Origin: Anagrus nilaparvatae
Taxonomy: Eukaryota > Arthropoda > Insecta > Hymenoptera > Mymaridae
DNA: 64,000 nt
Assembly (NCBI GenBank): GCA_022575985.1
Contig: JAKSXM010000040.1
Location: 18,122,001 to 18,186,000, forward strand
Reading direction: 5' to 3'
Below, one piece after another: positions 24,186-36,140 of this stretch. Both the position numbers and the translations under genes were made by a program. Positions within the stretch are counted from its first letter, which is position 1. Every line of letters starts with the position of its first letter. The notes under the pieces were generated by a model. That model was not told where the DNA came from and did not search any database. It was given only the letters and a program-made list of their open reading frames with translations.

Positions 24186-24625
24186 ATGGAAATTGAGGAT
24201 ACAGAAAAAATTGAAAAAAGTTTTCTATCACAGCTTATAGAACAAAGACGTTTTATTTGGCATAGAGAGGATCCGTTTTTTGGAAACCAAAACATGATGA
24301 GAAGGGAGTTTATTATAATTTCAGATCTAATGAATCAGCACTTCAATACCCGCAAATTTAATGGTAGATAAACAATAACGTTTAATAGTATACTGTATTT
24401 ATTTAACATAATTAATTCTCTATAAATTAAAGACTGTTTTATTTTACAGCGAGCAAATGCAGAAAGAGTTGGCGTCACATAAAAATAGCTGCTGCAAAAT
24501 CTTACAGAGATCATAGGGATAATCCACATTATTATTTAGCAGAGGATTTAATTTTTTATATAAATGAGATGCGAGAGCGAGAAGCAGCTGATGCAGCTCG
24601 TCAAGCAATTATTCCTCAACAATGA
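24186..24625 (+). CDS. MADF/Myb-SANT-like accessory protein, two exons
   Basis: Exon 1 is 24,186-24,363 (donor GTAGAT) and exon 2 is 24,450-24,625 (acceptor TTACAG). The phase-1 junction yields 117 residues ending at TGA. The pattern fits a MADF domain: LIEQRRFIWHREDPFF near residues 17-32, then REFIIISDLMNQHFN, and across the intron CRKSWRHIKIAAAKSYRD. The conserved tryptophans and the spacing LI-x-R-x-IW...DP-x-F...W are the basis for the call. MADF domains bind DNA in insect transcription factors and in the accessory proteins of PIF/Harbinger transposons. Within this element it is a candidate accessory DNA-binding factor. The short acidic/alanine-rich tail has no recognised function. No similar fragment was seen elsewhere in the window. 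Confidence 0.7.
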
Positions 24626-24915
24626 AAGTAAATTTAAAAATTGTATAATTATGTATAAACAATAAAAGAGTTATAATCACTCTCAAATAAATAATATTTT
24701 ATTCATTGCTATTTTATAGCCTTATTATAGCCTCAATCAAACCAAATTAACTGATTTTATTTTAAAAGGATATGTTGCATAAATTAAAAAAACAACCTCT
24801 TTTAAAGATGCTAGATCAATAATTTATTTTGAATACTTAATCCATTAAAGTTAACATAAAAAATCTTTTACATAAAATATAACCCTCATTAAAAGTACGC
24901 ATGCATATTAAATAT

Positions 24916-25290
24916 TTAAATAAGTAATAAATTCGCTCTTAATATTTTTCTAATTACAAATTTATCAGCTAAAAAAATTTTGGCGCATTGAGAAAATGTT
25001 AAATCAGGATTTTCCGCATAAGCATTTAACACTAAGCGCACAAGTTCTCTTGGAACACTTATGGGACGTCGATTGTTACGATCCATATTGTTGTGAAACA
25101 AATGATCTCTGCAAAAAGCATAACACAAGTTAAAAAAACTATTTCGAGGACTAAATCACTTTTTTCTAATTTTTAATATTTACCGTTTAATTAAAATCAC
25201 AAAACAATAGTTGGAATTGTATACAGGTAAATTGACAAGACCATTTAGAACTTCTTCAAAAATGTCTTTCCTTTTACAATTCAGTATAAA
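24916..25290 (-). CDS. Helix-turn-helix-like protein, antisense, two exons, 5' end uncertain
   Basis: Minus-strand exons are 25,290-25,184 (donor GTAAAT) and 25,108-24,916 (acceptor TTGCAG, stop TAA). The phases join cleanly (AAACG + A GAT CAT), adding RKDIFEEVLNGL... in front of DHLFHNNMDRNN. No ATG is visible in the first exon before an upstream in-frame TGA, so either a further 5' exon exists or translation begins at the internal Met of MDRNNRRPISV, giving 56 residues. The segment LTFSQCAKIFLADKFVIRKI has the spacing of a helix-turn-helix. Such domains bind DNA ends in transposases and regulators. Partner or regulator of the transposase is an inference; no database family is recognised. 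Confidence 0.5.
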
Positions 25291-25576
25291 TCAGAAGACG
25301 ATATAGTAATAAAAGGAAACACAAATATACACATTTATAAGAATAGAAGAAAACATCATTACAGAGGTCGCGTAAATAGTTATTCTGTGCTTGATGACTC
25401 ATTTCTCCAAAACTCATCAAGTTTAAAAAAAAAAATCATATACCTATGTATCTGCTTTTGACATTTTAATTAAATAAGTCATGAATGAATTACAAATATA
25501 CTAATTTTAATATTAACTTTTAATACTGGTAACTAGGAAAATAAAAAAAATATTAAGAATATTTGTATGTAAATAA

Positions 25577-28500
25577 TAAAAATTTTTTATTTTTAAACTC
25601 TTTAAATGATTTAGAATTTAAACATTTCAACTTGGTGAAATTACATTAAAATAAATTGAGAAAGACAGTATAAATACAAAAATCATTGTTTTGACCTACA
25701 ATTTTTTAAACAAAATAAACAAAACTTGTATATAATTGTATACATAAACTTTATAACTAATTAACCGAATACTAAATTTAATATCTGCTATGAAGTTTAT
25801 GCCAAAAAAAATTCACTGCCTCTTCTCTCCCAAGAAGGTAACAAGCTTTCTCTTGAAAAAGGAGTCGTTTACTAAGATAAATCTTTTTTTCTTCTTCGTG
25901 CTGGGAGTTAACTGAATATTCTCTTATAAATTTAACTATGATAATAAGACTTAGTTGTTCGATTAATAATAAACACATTTTTTTAAAAAACATAAAATTT
26001 TATAAACTACTATGAACCGAACAACTAAATCTTATAATCGTTGTGTGAAGATTATAACAGAATATTCACTTAACTTCCAATACGAAGAAGAAAAAATGAT
26101 TAAGCTTTGTAAGCCAATCTTTTTTAAAGAGAAAGCTTGTCACCTTCTTTGGAGAGAAAAGGAAGTGGACTTTTTGTCATAAACCCCATAGCAGAAATAG
26201 CTTTAACTGATTGGGTTCAGTGCGAACAAATTTTTTTCTGCTGCAATGTTTATGACATAAGTTTACTGCATTTTCTCTCTAAAAAGGAAAAAAAAACTTA
26301 CTTTTCAAGAGAAAAGTTTTTAACTTCCTCGGAGAGAAAGTACAGTGAATTTTTTGTCAAAAAACTTCATAGCAGAAATAGAATTTAGTACTCGGTCCAT
26401 GATATACAAATTTTATACTCAAGCATAAAATTTGTACATAATGAACCGAATACTAAATTTAATTTCTGCTAAGAAGTTTATGCCAAAAAATTCACTGCCT
26501 CTTCTCTCCCAAGAAGGTAACAAGTTTTCACTTGAAAAAGGAGTCGTTTACTAAGTTAAATCTTTTTTTCTTCTTCGTGCTGGGAGTTAACTGAATATTC
26601 TCTTATAAATTTAACTATGATAATAAGACTTAGTTGTTCGATTAATAATAAATACATTTTTTTGAAAAATATAAAATTTTATAAACTACTATGAACCGAA
26701 CAACTAAATCTTATAAACTTTGTGTGAAGATTATAACAGAATATTCACTTAACTTCCAATACGAAGAAGAAAAAATGATTAAGCTTTGTAAACCAATCTT
26801 TTTTAAAGAGAAAGCTTGTCACCTTCTTTGGAGAGAAAAGGAAGTGGACTTTTTGTCATAAACCCCATAGCAGAAATAGCTTTAACTGATTGGGTTCAGT
26901 GCGAACAAATTTTTTTCTGCTGCAATGTTTATGACATAAGTTTACTGCATTTTCTCTCTAAAAAGGAAAAAAAAACTTACTTTTCAAGAGAAAAGTTTTT
27001 AACTTCCTCGGAGAGAAAATACAGTGAATTTTTTGTCAAAAAACTTCATAGCAGAAATAGAATTTAGTACTCGGTCCATGATATACAAATTTTATACTCA
27101 AGCATAAAATTTGTACATAATGAACCGAATACTAAATTTAATTTCTGCTATGAAGTTTATGCCAAAAAATTCACTGCCTCTTCTCTCCCAAGAAGGTAAC
27201 AAGCTTTCACTTGAAAAAGGAGTCGTTTACTAAGTTAAATCTTTTTTTCTTCTTCGTGCTGGGAGTTAACTGAATATTCTCTTATAAATTTAACTATGAT
27301 AATAAGACTTAGTTGTTCGATTAATAATAAATACATTTTTTTGAAAAATATAAAATTTTATAAACTACTATGAACCGAACAACTAAATCTTATAAACGTT
27401 GTGTGAAGATTATAACAGAATATTCACTTAACTTCCAATACGAAGAAGAAAAAATGATTAAGCTTTGTAAACCAATCTTTTTTAAAGAGAAAGCTTGTCA
27501 CCTTCTTTGGAGAGAAAAGGAAGTGGACTTTTTGTCATAAACCCCATAGCAGAAATAGCTTTAACTGATTGGGTTAAGTGCGAACAAATTTTTTTCTGCT
27601 GCAATGTTTATGACATAAGTATACTGCATTTTCTCTCTAAAAAAGAAAAAAAAACTTACTTTTCAAGAGAAAAGTTTTTAACTTCCTCGGAGAGAAAGTA
27701 CAGTGTATTTTTTGGCATCAACTTCATAGCAGAAATTAAATTTAGTATTCGGTTCATTATGTACAAATTTTATGCTTGAGTATAAAATTTGTATATCATG
27801 GACCGAGTACTAAATTCTATTTCTGCTATGAAGTTTATGACAAAAAATTCACTGTACTTTCTCTCCGAGGAAGTTAAAAACTTTTCTCTTGAAAAGTAAG
27901 TTTTTTTTCTTTTTTAGAGAGAAAATGCAGTAAACTTATGTCATAAACATTGCAGCAGAAAAAAATTTGTGCGCACTGAACCCAATCAGTTAAAGCTATT
28001 TCTGCTATGGGGTTTATGACAAAAAGTCCACTTCCTTTTCTCTCCAAAGAAGGTGACAAGCTTTCTCTTTAAAAAAGATTGGCTTACAAAGCTTAATCAT
28101 TTTTTCTACTTCGTATTGGAAGTTAAGTGAATATTCTGTTATAATCTTCACACAACGATTATAAGATTTAGTTATTCGGTTCATATAAAATTTTATGATT
28201 TTTAAAAAAATGTGTTTATTATTAATCGAACAACTAAGTCTTATTATCATAGTTAAATTTATAAGAGAATATTCAGTTAACTCCCAGCACGAAGAAGAAA
28301 AAAAGATTTATCTTAGTAAACGACTCCTTTTTCAAGTGAAAGCTTGTTACCTTCTTTGGAGAGAAAAGGAAGTGGACTTTTTGTCATAAACCCCATAGCA
28401 GAAATGGCTTTAACTGATTGGGTTCAGAGCGCACAAATTTTTTTCTGCTGCAATGTTTATGACATAAGTTTACTGCATTTTCTCTCTAAAAAAGAAAAAA

Positions 28501-31500
28501 AAACTTACTTTTCAAGAGAAAAGTTTTTAACTTCCTCGGAGAGAAAGCACAGTGTATTTTTTGTCATAAACTTCATAGCAGAAATAGAATTTAGTACTCA
28601 GTCCATGATATACAAATTTTATACTCAAGCATAAAATTTGTACTCAAGTATTTTATACTCAAGCATAAAATTTGTACATAATGAACCGAATACTAAATTT
28701 AATTTCTGCTATGAAGTTGATTCCAAAAAATTCACTGCCTCTTCTCTCTCAAGAAGGTAACAAGCTTTCACTTGAAAAAGGAGTCGTTTACTAAGATAAA
28801 TCTTTTTTTCTTCTTCGTGCTGGGAGTTAACTGAATATTCTCTTATAAACTTCACTATGATAAGAAGACTTAGTTGTTCGATTATTAATAAACACATTTT
28901 TTTAAAAATCATAAAATTTTATATGAACCGAACAACTAAATCTTATAATCGTTGTGTGAAGATTATAACAGAATATTCACTTAACTTCCAATACGAAGTA
29001 GAAAAAATGATTAAGCTTTGTAAGCCAATCTTTTTTAAAGAGAAAGCTTTTCATCTTCTTTGGAGAGAAAAGGAAGTGGACTTTTTGTCATAAACCCCAT
29101 AGCAGAAATTGCTTTAACTGATTGGGTTCAGTGCGCACAAATTTTTTTCTGCTGCAATGTTTATGACATAAGTTTACTGCATTTTCTCTCTAAAAAAGAA
29201 AAAAAAACTTACTTTTCAAGAGAAAAGTTTTTAACTTCCTCGGAGAGAAAATACAGTGAATTTTTTTTCATAAACTTCATAGCAGAAATAGAATTTAGTA
29301 CTTGGTCCATGATATACAAATTTTATACTCAAGCATAAAATTTGTACTAAATTTAATTTCTGCTATGAAGTTGATGCCAAAAAATTCACTGCCTCTTCTC
29401 TCCCAAGAAGGTAACAAGCTTTCACTTGAAAAAGGAGTCGTTTACTAAGATGAATCTTTTTTTCTTCTTCGTGCTGGGAGTTAACTGAATATTTTCTTAT
29501 AAACTTCACTATGATAATAAGACTTAGTTGTTCGATTATTAATAAACACATTTTTTTAAAAATCATAAAATTTTATATGAACCGAACAACTAAATCTTAT
29601 AATCGTTGTGTGAAGATTATAACAGAATATTCACTTAACTTCCAATACGAAGAAGAAAAAATGATTAAGCTTTGTAAGCCAATCTTTTTTAAAGAGAAAT
29701 CTTGTCACCTTCTTTGGAGAGAAAAGGAAGTGGACTTTTTGTCATAAACCCCATAGCAGAAATAGCTTTAACTGATTGGGTTCAGTGCGCACAAATTTTT
29801 TTCTGCTGCAATGTTTATGACATAAGTTTACTGCATTTTCTCTCTAAAAAGGAAAAAAAAACTTACTTTTCAAGAGAAAAGTTTTTAACTTCCTCGGAGA
29901 GAAAGTACAGTGTATTTTTTGTCATAAACTTCATAGCAGAAATAGAATTTAGTACTCGGTCCATGATATACAAATTTTATACTCAAGCATAAAATTTGTA
30001 CATAATGAACCGAATACTAAATTTAATTTCTGCTATGAAGTTGATTCCAAAAAATTCACTGCCTTTTCTCTTCCAAGATGGTAACAAGCTTTCTCTTGAA
30101 AAAGGAGTTGTTTACTAAGATGAATCTTTTTTTCTTCTTCGTGCTGGGAGTTAAGTGAATATTCTCTTATAATTTTTACTCTGATAATAAGATTTAGTTG
30201 TTTTAAACATAGTTATCCACATTTTTTAAAAATCATAAAATTTTGCATAATACTATAGGCTAGCTTTTACTGATTCGGTTGAGTGCACTCAAATTTTTTT
30301 TCTGCTGCAATGTTTATGACAAAAGTTTACTGCATTTCCTCTCTAAAAAAGCAGAGAAGCTTATGAGAGAATATTTGCTTAACTCCCAATGCGTAGAAAA
30401 AAAGATGATTCCTGTTAGTAAACAACTTATTTTTCAAGAGAAAGCTTCGCACCCTCCTTAAAGAGAAAATGCAGTGGATTTTTTGTCAAAAACTGCACAG
30501 TAGAAATCAAGTTTACTGATTCAGTTCAGTGTACACACATTTCATTTCTGCTGCAATATTTGTGGCAAAAATTCACTGTATTTTTTCTCTCCAAAGCAGA
30601 TGCTTTCTGTTGAAAAAAAAAAGTTGTTTACTAAACGGAGTAAACAAAATACAGTGAGATATTTTTTATAAACTTCACAGCAAAAATAAATTTAGTATTC
30701 GGTCCATGACTTACAAATTTAATGCTTCAGAGTTTTTACTTTTTAACATTTATGGAGTTATTTAAATTTACATACAAAAACACAATTAGCACATAAAACT
30801 TTGTGATGACCTGAAATTTTTTAAGAAAAAAAAAACAAAAGAATTTACTTAAAAAATAAATCTTTCAAAGTTTTTTCATGGCTTGAAAATTTAGGATCAT
30901 CCAATCATCCTTAATTTTTAATTTTGTATATTAGTGTTTAATTATGTTAAAAAGTGAAAATTATCAAGCATAAAATTTAAGCTTTCTCTTGAAAAAGGAG
31001 TCGCCTCTCTAAAAAAGCAGAGAAGCTTATGAGAGAATATTCACTTAGCTCCCAATGCAAAGAAGAAAAAATGATTTCGCTTATAAAACATCTTACTTTT
31101 CAAGAGAAAGTTTTTTACCTTCCTCGCAGAAAAAAGGCAGTGAATTTTTTGTTATAAACTTCATAGCAGAAATTTAATTTCATAGTAGAAACAACGTTTA
31201 CTTATTCGGTTCAGTGCACTTAAATTTCATTTCTGCTGCAATGTTTATGACAAAAATTTACTGCATTTTCTCTCCAAAAAAGGAGAAGCTTGCTCTTGAA
31301 AAAAGAGTTGTTTACTAAGCTTAGTTAACACAATACAGTGAGATATTCGACATAAACCTCACAGCAAAAATAAAATTTAGTGCCTCAGCCCTTGGTACAA
31401 GAATTTTATGCTTGAGATTTCTAATTTTAATGTACAGTTGTATTAATATAAATTAATTAAAACATAAAAAAAACACATAAATTTTTCTGATTACTTAAAA

Positions 31501-32339
31501 TTTTTCAAGCAAAATAAAAACTAAATTTCATGAACCGAATAAAACTTATAAAACTGAACACAATCTTTTCAAAACACATAAACTTTTTTGATTACATAAA
31601 ATTTTTCAAGCAAAAAAAAAACTAAATTTTATGAACCGAATAAAACTTATAAAACTGAACACAATTTTTTTGGATTTTGACATAGACAAGTTGGTGGTGG
31701 TAACTGGGCTGGAGTCTTAATTGTCTTCTGGTCATAAGAAATTTTGTACTGGTAAAAATTTATTTTCAAGTCTTGATATACAGATTCAATAATTAATTTC
31801 AATAATTAACCTAAAAAAAAAATAATAACATTAAAAGTAAATGTATTTGTTAATTATTATATGAAAAAAGACTTATCTTTAAAATAAACTGTCGTTGTCA
31901 AATTATGTTTTCATTTCTTCCTTTATTTGATTAACCTCGTAACTTTGTGGTATTTGGCGAATGGAAGTCGAAATGGTGAATGGAGTATAATTTAATTTAA
32001 AATTGTTTGATTTTCGAGTTGCACTGTTTTCGATAAACATACTTTTTTAGGTTATTTATTTGATTTCCCCCAGGTCAGTGCACGACGGATATAACCGGAC
32101 ATAACCTGGGTCGCTCGGTGCACTAAGTTTTTATGTTACCGGCGCGGCAAAACAAAATTAGCCCCATCTTCAGTTTGGAAATAAGATCACTTTTTATCAA
32201 CCCCGCCCCCTTCCCTTTTTTGTTTGTTGATCGCAATAATAGCCAATCAAATTAACGAATGATGCTGATTGCTTAATTACTTAATTAAAATGCTTTTCGG
32301 GGCGTTAACGATTTCGCGGTAATTGCGTTCCACCCTGTA
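25577..32339 (-). repeat. Right terminal inverted arm (~6.76 kb)
   Basis: Inverted partner of 10,360-18,714. The outer part mirrors the left arm closely. The inner part differs in copy number: three tandem 679-bp units here, and no 2,237-bp duplication. Repeated short frames in it are artefacts of the repeat. No gene is supported. Confidence 0.85.
25778..27814 (-). repeat. 679-bp unit in three tandem copies, right arm only
   Basis: Landmarks at 26,137, 26,816 and 27,495 are exactly 679 bases apart, giving units 25,778-26,456, 26,457-27,135 and 27,136-~27,814. The left arm carries a single equivalent unit near 18.1-18.5 kb, so the triplication arose after the arms formed. Confidence 0.88.
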
Positions 32340-32341
32340 TA
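32340..32341. repeat. TA target-site duplication (right)
   Basis: TA follows the right terminus CCCTGTA and matches 10,358-10,359. Confidence 0.8.
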
Positions 32342-33995
32342 TGGCTCATTATCGTTTTTTTTTTTTTTGCAATAATGACGTATAACACGTTTCCGACTAA
32401 CAGATGCATTGATTTAAAAAAAATTTTTTTTTTTTAATTTTTAATTTCAATTAGTTTTTGATCATAACGTGCAGCACACACCTCGAAATTATACACTTAA
32501 GTTTATAAAAAATAGGACAAAAATGTGTGTGTCCAATATTTGTGGGATTAATTAATCACATTTATTTTTTGTATTTTTAAAATAAAAAAAGTATTTTTTA
32601 AATAAGAAATTGACAAAAAGGTGTCATTTTAAATAATCAAATTTTTATAATTATAATTTATTAAAATCATTAATTTACCTTTTTAAAAAGTACAAGGAAA
32701 TTGTAGATAATATATCATTATGTAACACAAAAAATCGTACTGCTTTTAAATAATAAAATATTTATTTTGTGCAATGACTTGATGTAATGACTTGACCACA
32801 CATATAATACGCAGATTTTTATCGAACCTAAGTGGTTACGGTCCGAATTGGTCAGACACTGCGCGGAAAGCATCAAACAAAAAAAGTATAGTTGTATAAT
32901 ACATATACATAATATATACAGGGACAGACACAGACAGACGCGTTCGTTATACCAATATTATATTCGGTGTGTTCGATTTTAAAAAAAGTAAAAAAATTAA
33001 TTTACAGATTACACCAGGACAAGGGAAAATTTGATTTCTCATTTATTTTTTAGAGGTTTTGTATTACGCTAGCCTATGCTAGTAAGTTTTTTCAAAACTT
33101 ATATATAGGTTAAGAGAAAGTTTAGTCAGAGAAAGCTTCGTAGCAGAGTTAGAATGTAAGAAAAACCGGTTTTCAAAAAAAGAGATATTTCACTACAAGT
33201 AAGAGCTAATTAAGACCTAATTTTTTTTACCAAAAAAGTCTCTATGAAAGTATAGTGATATCAACTAGAAGTAAATCGTTTTTACTCGATATCTCGAATC
33301 TTATAATTTATTTTTTGAAAAATTGTTTCTCAAAATTTTTGTCTCACCAAAAAATACCAAAAAATACCAATTTTTTTTTTCTTTATGGATGTTGTACAGA
33401 TGATAATCGTCCATCGACGAACGTGGTAAGTGGTATGAGTCCGAATTGATCAGACTACGCGCGGAAAGCGCAAGAGTAATTAGTAGTAACAGTTGTATAC
33501 ATTCAGGGGACACGTTCGTTATAATATTGAATGTGTTTGTTTGATTTTAAAAACAAAATTTTGGCAATTTTGTGGTAAATTTTACTTTGTCGTTTATTAT
33601 TATTTTTAAAGGTATTTTTTTTTTATTATTTGTTAGGTGCAAGCAGCAGGTTTGCAAAAATTATACTATGTAAACAAACATTTTTTTGTAAATCATAAAA
33701 AATATTTTTGCAGCGTTTTTTTTTTTTTACAAAAAAATATTCTCGCGATCAAACCTAATCAATTTACTTGCGCGTGTTGTTTATATAATAAATATAACAT
33801 GAAATTCAAAAAAAATTTTTTAATTAAAATTTATTACAATTTGAAAAATAACCTCAATGTATTTGTTTGTTGTTGCTATTTTTCAAGAAAAAAAAACGCT
33901 TATATTATTATAGTTAAGTTATTTAAAGTTACGTTTTCGCGTAAAATAAAAAAAAAAAAAAAAAAAATAATAATAACAATTCGAATTAAAATAAA
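32342..33995. other. AT-rich region with a duplicated, possibly regulatory, block
   Basis: Segments 32,836-33,000 and 33,430-33,560 share an ordered series of motifs (GTCCGAATTGRTCAGAC, GCGCGGAAAGC, AGTTGTATA, CGTTCGTTATA, GTGTTYGATTTTAAAA). Both are less AT-rich than their surroundings and precede the candidate gene at 33,996. Segment 33,240-33,370 is a copy of a dispersed repeat also seen near 48.7 and 53.98 kb. A 147-codon frame at 33,637-34,080 is low-complexity and incompatible with the downstream exon, so it is not called. Confidence 0.4.
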
Positions 33996-35692
33996 ATGTA
34001 CAAAGGGAGAAAACAAATTAAAAAAAGCTCGTATAAAACCCAATCATTGGCGGATGGCCATGATGTTACAAATCAGGTAAAGTCATAGACTAACTAATTT
34101 TATACATATATATATATTGAATAATCTATTTTGATTTAAAAAAAATATAAAAAGAAATTTCTTTTTTGAAAAAATTTGGTTACAACAAAGAGGTTATATT
34201 TATTATATTGTGATTAGTGTGTGTGGTTTTTTTTTCATATCACAATACTATATAAGACTGACTAAACCAAAAATAGTTTAGTCATCCTACCAATTTTTAA
34301 ATTGCTGCCAAAATTCTAATTTTTGATAGAAATGGGTTCTATAGGCCTTAAAAATTTTCTACAAGCACTAAATTCCAAAACAAAATTTACTCGTATTTTT
34401 TCATCAAATATAGTTTTTTTTAAGATATCCCCTTTTTAAAAATAAAGATTAAAATTGACTTTTTTTCGAAAACCCTAAAAATGGGACTCTGATTTTAAAT
34501 TATCATATCTGCGAAACAAATAACTATAAAAAAAGGAGTAAAATTTGTTTGGAAACTTAGTACTTGTGGAAATTTTTGTAAGGCCTATAGAACCCATTTC
34601 TATCAAAAATTAGAATCTTGGCAGCAATTTAAAAATTGGTCATTTTGGAGTAGGAATAGGCGTTTGGTTTATTGACTATCACCATGAGAAAATTAATAAC
34701 GAAAAATTGCGGTGTACGAGAATTTTCAATTCAGGTGACACTTATACGAAAAAAATGAGACCAATTGGTGGAAGTATTTTGGTTAACTGGCGAGGTTGAA
34801 GCTTTGCATTAAAGATTACGAAAAAACCCTATTTTATAACATTGTCCTATTTTGTTGATAGTATACTATACTCTTGAAAAATCAGACGGGTTGCATAGTT
34901 AAAGGCTTAAATTTTATTTGACGTTTCATTGAAATCCTCTTAAGTAATTATTCCCTAAAACTGGGACAAAATTTTAAGAATTTTTTCAACGTTATAATTA
35001 AAAAATGATGATATACTGGGCAGCAAAAAAAAAAGTCTCAGGGTTTTGTAAAATTTTACTAGGAAAATAATTTTTTAATGATTTAATAATTCTTTTTAAG
35101 TAAAATTCTAACCAAAAATAATATATGATTACCAAAATTTGCTTACATATAATAAATATTAGTTGCCTAATGTAGATGTTTGTTTGCTTATTTTAATATC
35201 ATTTAATTTAATAATTTTTAATTTTTTGTATTATTATCAGTATGTACAATATGTATATTACGTCTTAATATATTTTTTATTAATATTTTTATTAATATTT
35301 CATTCTTTGTCCCCTTTATATATAGAAAAGAAACGAGGAGGTAGCGGTTGAGCAACTACGCTTAGATACTCCGCTATTTAGTAGCCAGAAACTTCATATT
35401 GAAAAGAACGTTGATTTAAAAAACCTTGGGTCGTGGTTCGAACAACACCCGGACCTAATTCAAAGTAATGCTGCAATATTGGTAAGGAAAAAATAAGAAA
35501 AAGGACTTTAAGTTTTTATGAAAATTTTTCTAAATGTACCTAATTTTTCTAATTAATAACAATTACATAAATATAAATCTTTTGCAGTTTAAAAATATTC
35601 GTCGTCGTCGTCGTCTAGTAGACTGTAAACCAGGTCGATTATATTACATATTTTTTGAATTATATTTATTTGTCCAGAAAACTTTTTTGTAA
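33996..35692 (+). CDS. Candidate three-exon gene, unknown 113-residue protein
   Basis: Exons: 33,996-34,076 (starts ATG, donor GTAAAG), 35,326-35,481 (acceptor ATATAG, donor GTAAGG) and 35,588-35,692 (acceptor TTGCAG, stop TAA). All junctions are phase 0 and the joined frame is open for 113 codons. Exon 2 is clearly less AT-rich than the sequence around it and reads as ordinary protein (VAVEQLRLDTPLF, NLGSWFEQHPDLIQSN). Exon 3 begins FKNIRRRRRLVD, a basic run encoded by a GTC repeat. A further donor at 35,634 could extend the gene. No family is recognised. A foldback repeat (34,262-34,672) sits in intron 1. This is the only candidate host gene in the window. Confidence 0.5.
34262..34672. repeat. 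~410-bp foldback repeat in an intron
   Basis: Inverted halves share AAATTGCTGCCAAAATTC, TTTTTGATAGAAATGGGTTC and TATAGGCCTT in mirror order around about 34,470. The sequence just beyond (34,670-34,860) resembles the right part of the 36.47-37.56 kb foldback and, inverted, 47.69-47.8 kb, so these belong to one family. Confidence 0.7.
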
Positions 35693-35979
35693 AAAAATTT
35701 TTAAAAGAATATAAAATGATGCATAGTTTCTGCTGCTTAAGTCAATAAAAATATTTCAATGCAATAATTGCATAAGAATATTTGAAATTCCAACTTTCAT
35801 TTAAAAAAGGACACTAATCGAAAAAAATATAGAATACCCCGATAACGCAGCTTGCTGTAAATATGCTTGCATCTTTGCTAATTTATGAATCATGATTCCG
35901 AAATTACACAATCTTTATGCAAAGATGCGTCCGAATATTATTCAAATATGACGGCAAGTAATTTTAAAAATGACTTAAT
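35693..35979. other. AT-rich, no gene seen
   Basis: No supported feature. Confidence 0.4.
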
Positions 35980-36140
35980 AGCAAGTTTATGTCAAGTTTA
36001 CGGCAAGGAAACGCACTATAAATGTATATACTAAAAAAGCAACCATTTCAGCAAGTTTATGACAAGTTAAGGGCAAGGAAATTTATTATTTAAAAAAATA
36101 ATCTTTTCAACAAGTGAACGTCAAGTTGACAGCAAGGAAA
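35980..36140 (+). repeat. Three imperfect copies of a ~32-bp motif
   Basis: A motif resembling AGCAAGTTTATGTCAAGTT followed by ACGGCAAGGAAA occurs near 35,981, 36,049 and 36,109, separated by variable AT-rich spacers. Confidence 0.5.

Larger units (their letters stand above)
10360..32339. mobile_element. Giant foldback-type Tc1/mariner-superfamily transposon (~22 kb)
   Basis: Inverted ends begin TACAGGGTGGAACGC and are flanked by TA. The arms (10,360-~18,714 and ~25,577-32,339) are inverted copies made of nested repeats. The unique core encodes a spliced, uninterrupted DD41D transposase, a spliced MADF-like protein and an antisense helix-turn-helix-like protein. Length is 21,980 bp against roughly 1.3-2 kb for ordinary mariners. 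The architecture recalls Drosophila Foldback and Galileo elements, but those belong to other transposase superfamilies. Two TTAA-flanked MITEs have inserted into the core. All three reading frames look intact, so the element may be autonomous; activity is inferred, not shown. Confidence 0.88.

Noticed and set aside
25778..30461. The same recurring short frames in the right arm
   Set aside because: Mirror images of the left-arm artefacts.
10360..32339. Possible large palindromic amplicon or segmental inverted duplication instead of a transposon
   Set aside because: TA flanks, defined TACAGGG ends and an internal transposase argue for a mobile element; an assembly artefact is still possible and is listed as a refutation test.
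33637..34080. 147-codon low-complexity frame over the start of the candidate gene
   Set aside because: Dominated by K, N, I, F and Y from AT-rich DNA; joining it across the donor at 34,077 runs into a stop after six codons of the next exon.
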